Positions 63,161-64,000 of a stretch of 64,000 nt of DNA are shown piece after piece. Below the pieces are notes generated by a model that saw only the letters and a list, made by a program, of their open reading frames with translations, made no database searches and was not told the origin of the DNA. The stretch lies in the NCBI GenBank assembly GCA_963742205.1, contig CAVUKZ010000004.1, positions 124,001 to 188,000 of the forward strand. The letters are read 5' to 3'. The position numbers and the translations under genes are program-made. The first letter of the stretch is position 1; each line of letters starts with the position of its first letter. The stretch comes from WHSW01 sp963742205. GTDB lineage: Bacteria; Actinomycetota; Thermoleophilia; Solirubrobacterales; 70-9.

Positions 63161-64000
63161 TCAGGCTGCCTGGGCGAACCGGGGCAGGTAGGGAGCGTTC
63201 GCGGCGAGCATCTCGTCGAGCATCGCCTCGGTCTGCGGTAGGTCGAGCTTCGACTGCGTCATCGGATCGAGCAGGAACGCCTGCAGGAGATCGCGTCGCT
63301 CGCCGCTGAGCGCGGCCTTCACCATCTGCCGCTGGACCGCGACGTAGTGGCGCAGGTGGGCGGCCAGCGCCTCCGGAAGCGGGCCGGAGCGCAGCGGCAT
63401 CACCCCGTGTCCGTTCACCTCGGCCAGCACCTCGACCACGGCGTCGTCGGGGAGGTTCGGGATCGCGCCGCCATTGCGCGTGTTGACCACGTGGACCTCG
63501 CTGCGGTTGGCGACGATGGCCTCCATGATCTCGATCACCTCGATGCCCTCCTCCTCGCTCCCGAACGGGAGGTCTGCGAGCGCGACCGGTCCGGCATCGG
63601 GAGCGGTCCAGGCGGCGGTCAGCTCGGCGAGCTCGTCGTAGCGAGCGCGCTCGTGGTCCATGTCGTGCATCGTGATCCCGTAGCGCATCGCAAGCCCCTG
63701 GGCACGGCCTTCGTAGGCCTCGTCGAGGCGCTGCATCTGGGGAAAGAACTCGGTCCAATGCTCCCAGCAGTACGGCAGCACGCCATAGGTGTCGAGCGCG
63801 AACTTGACGATCGGCTGGGTGGCGCGCTCGCGCGCCAGTTCAAGCCCGTCGCGGCCATCGCGCAGCCGGAGTTCAGTGACGCCCGCGCAGTGATTGATCC
63901 CGCCGACCAGCGGCGGCATCTCGACGAGGTCCGGCTCGACACCGGCTTGGCGCGCGAGCCATTCGACACTGGCCGGATGCGCAGTGCACGAGCACAGCGA
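63161..64000 (-). CDS. Glycoside hydrolase family 4 protein (3' part, runs off the window)
   Basis: The visible 280 residues match the C-terminal part of GH4 NAD+/Mn2+-dependent glycosidases: TAHPASVEWL, PPLVGGINHCAGVTEL (metal-binding Asn/His and Cys), EHWTEFFPQ, VHVVNTRNGGAIPNLPDDAVVEV and VNGHGVMPLRSGPLP. The true start is beyond the window edge. In GH4 the substrate may be an alpha-galactoside, alpha-glucoside or glucuronide; which one cannot be read here. It lies upstream of the GH38 mannosidase on the same strand. Confidence 0.85.
   Translation of the reverse strand, partial: SLCSCTAHPASVEWLARQAGVEPDLVEMPPLVGGINHCAGVTELRLRDGRDGLELARERATQPIVKFALDTYGVLPYCWEHWTEFFPQMQRLDEAYEGRAQGLAMRYGITMHDMDHERARYDELAELTAAWTAPDAGPVALADLPFGSEEEGIEVIEIMEAIVANRSEVHVVNTRNGGAIPNLPDDAVVEVLAEVNGHGVMPLRSGPLPEALAAHLRHYVAVQRQMVKAALSGERRDLLQAFLLDPMTQSKLDLPQTEAMLDEMLAANAPYLPRFAQAA

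Overview
The window is 64 kb of very GC-rich, densely coded bacterial DNA. Gene starts are often GTG or TTG, many neighbouring genes share 4-nt stop/start overlaps, and the content is actinobacterial: YWTD-propeller proteins with RTX-like tails, a DUF1844 protein, a TIGR02960-type sigma factor and a c-di-AMP riboswitch in front of an NlpC/P60 gene. The best guess is an Actinomycetota of the class Thermoleophilia (Solirubrobacterales-like). This is inferred from gene style only. No phage, insertion sequence, CRISPR array or rRNA was seen; there is one tRNA (Gln, CUG).

Layout. 0-4 kb: two tandem secreted YWTD-propeller/RTX-like paralogues, an acyltransferase and a DUF1028 protein. 4-7 kb (minus): pantothenate genes panB and panC plus a DUF2520 dehydrogenase-like gene. 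7-13.8 kb: an information-processing block with FmdB-like protein, family 4 uracil-DNA glycosylase, TsaE, TsaB, RimI, TsaD, a glutaredoxin-like protein, Rex and a YbdK-type ligase. 13.8-15.9 kb: membrane pyrophosphatase. 16-25 kb: oxidoreductases around a membrane-transport locus of two APC permease-USP fusions, a small membrane protein and two TrkA/RCK proteins. 25-33 kb: tRNA-Gln, a cupin-TPR protein, a heterodimeric ABC exporter, a kelch protein, a DUF3105 lipoprotein and an EamA exporter. 33.4-37 kb (minus): a tightly coupled four-gene secreted copper cluster. 37-45 kb: c-di-AMP riboswitch and NlpC/P60 enzyme, FAD monooxygenase, TolB-like protein, P450 with divergent TetR, an ArsR-type regulator, two cupins and a DUF3089 serine hydrolase. 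45-54 kb: histidine kinase/response regulator, MMPL transporter, ABC transporter, NYN protein, zincin and nitronate monooxygenase. 54-64 kb: divergent MGMT and alkyltransferase-like genes, an SDR, DUF202, a DHA2 MFS exporter, an ECF sigma factor, GH38 alpha-mannosidase and the 3' part of a GH4 glycosidase.

How genes work together. The panC-panB, TsaB/E/D-RimI, APC-RCK, ABC exporter, copper and HK-RR groups each read as operons. Several regulated genes have no leader: a -10-like hexamer lies 6-7 nt before the start codon and a palindrome overlaps it (30641-30687, 41613-41626, 42356-42373).

Caution. About 23 single-base frame breaks hit otherwise well-conserved genes, including tsaD and panC, and most look like one inserted base. 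They are more likely sequence errors than real mutations, so the affected genes are given as single spanning entries with the break noted.
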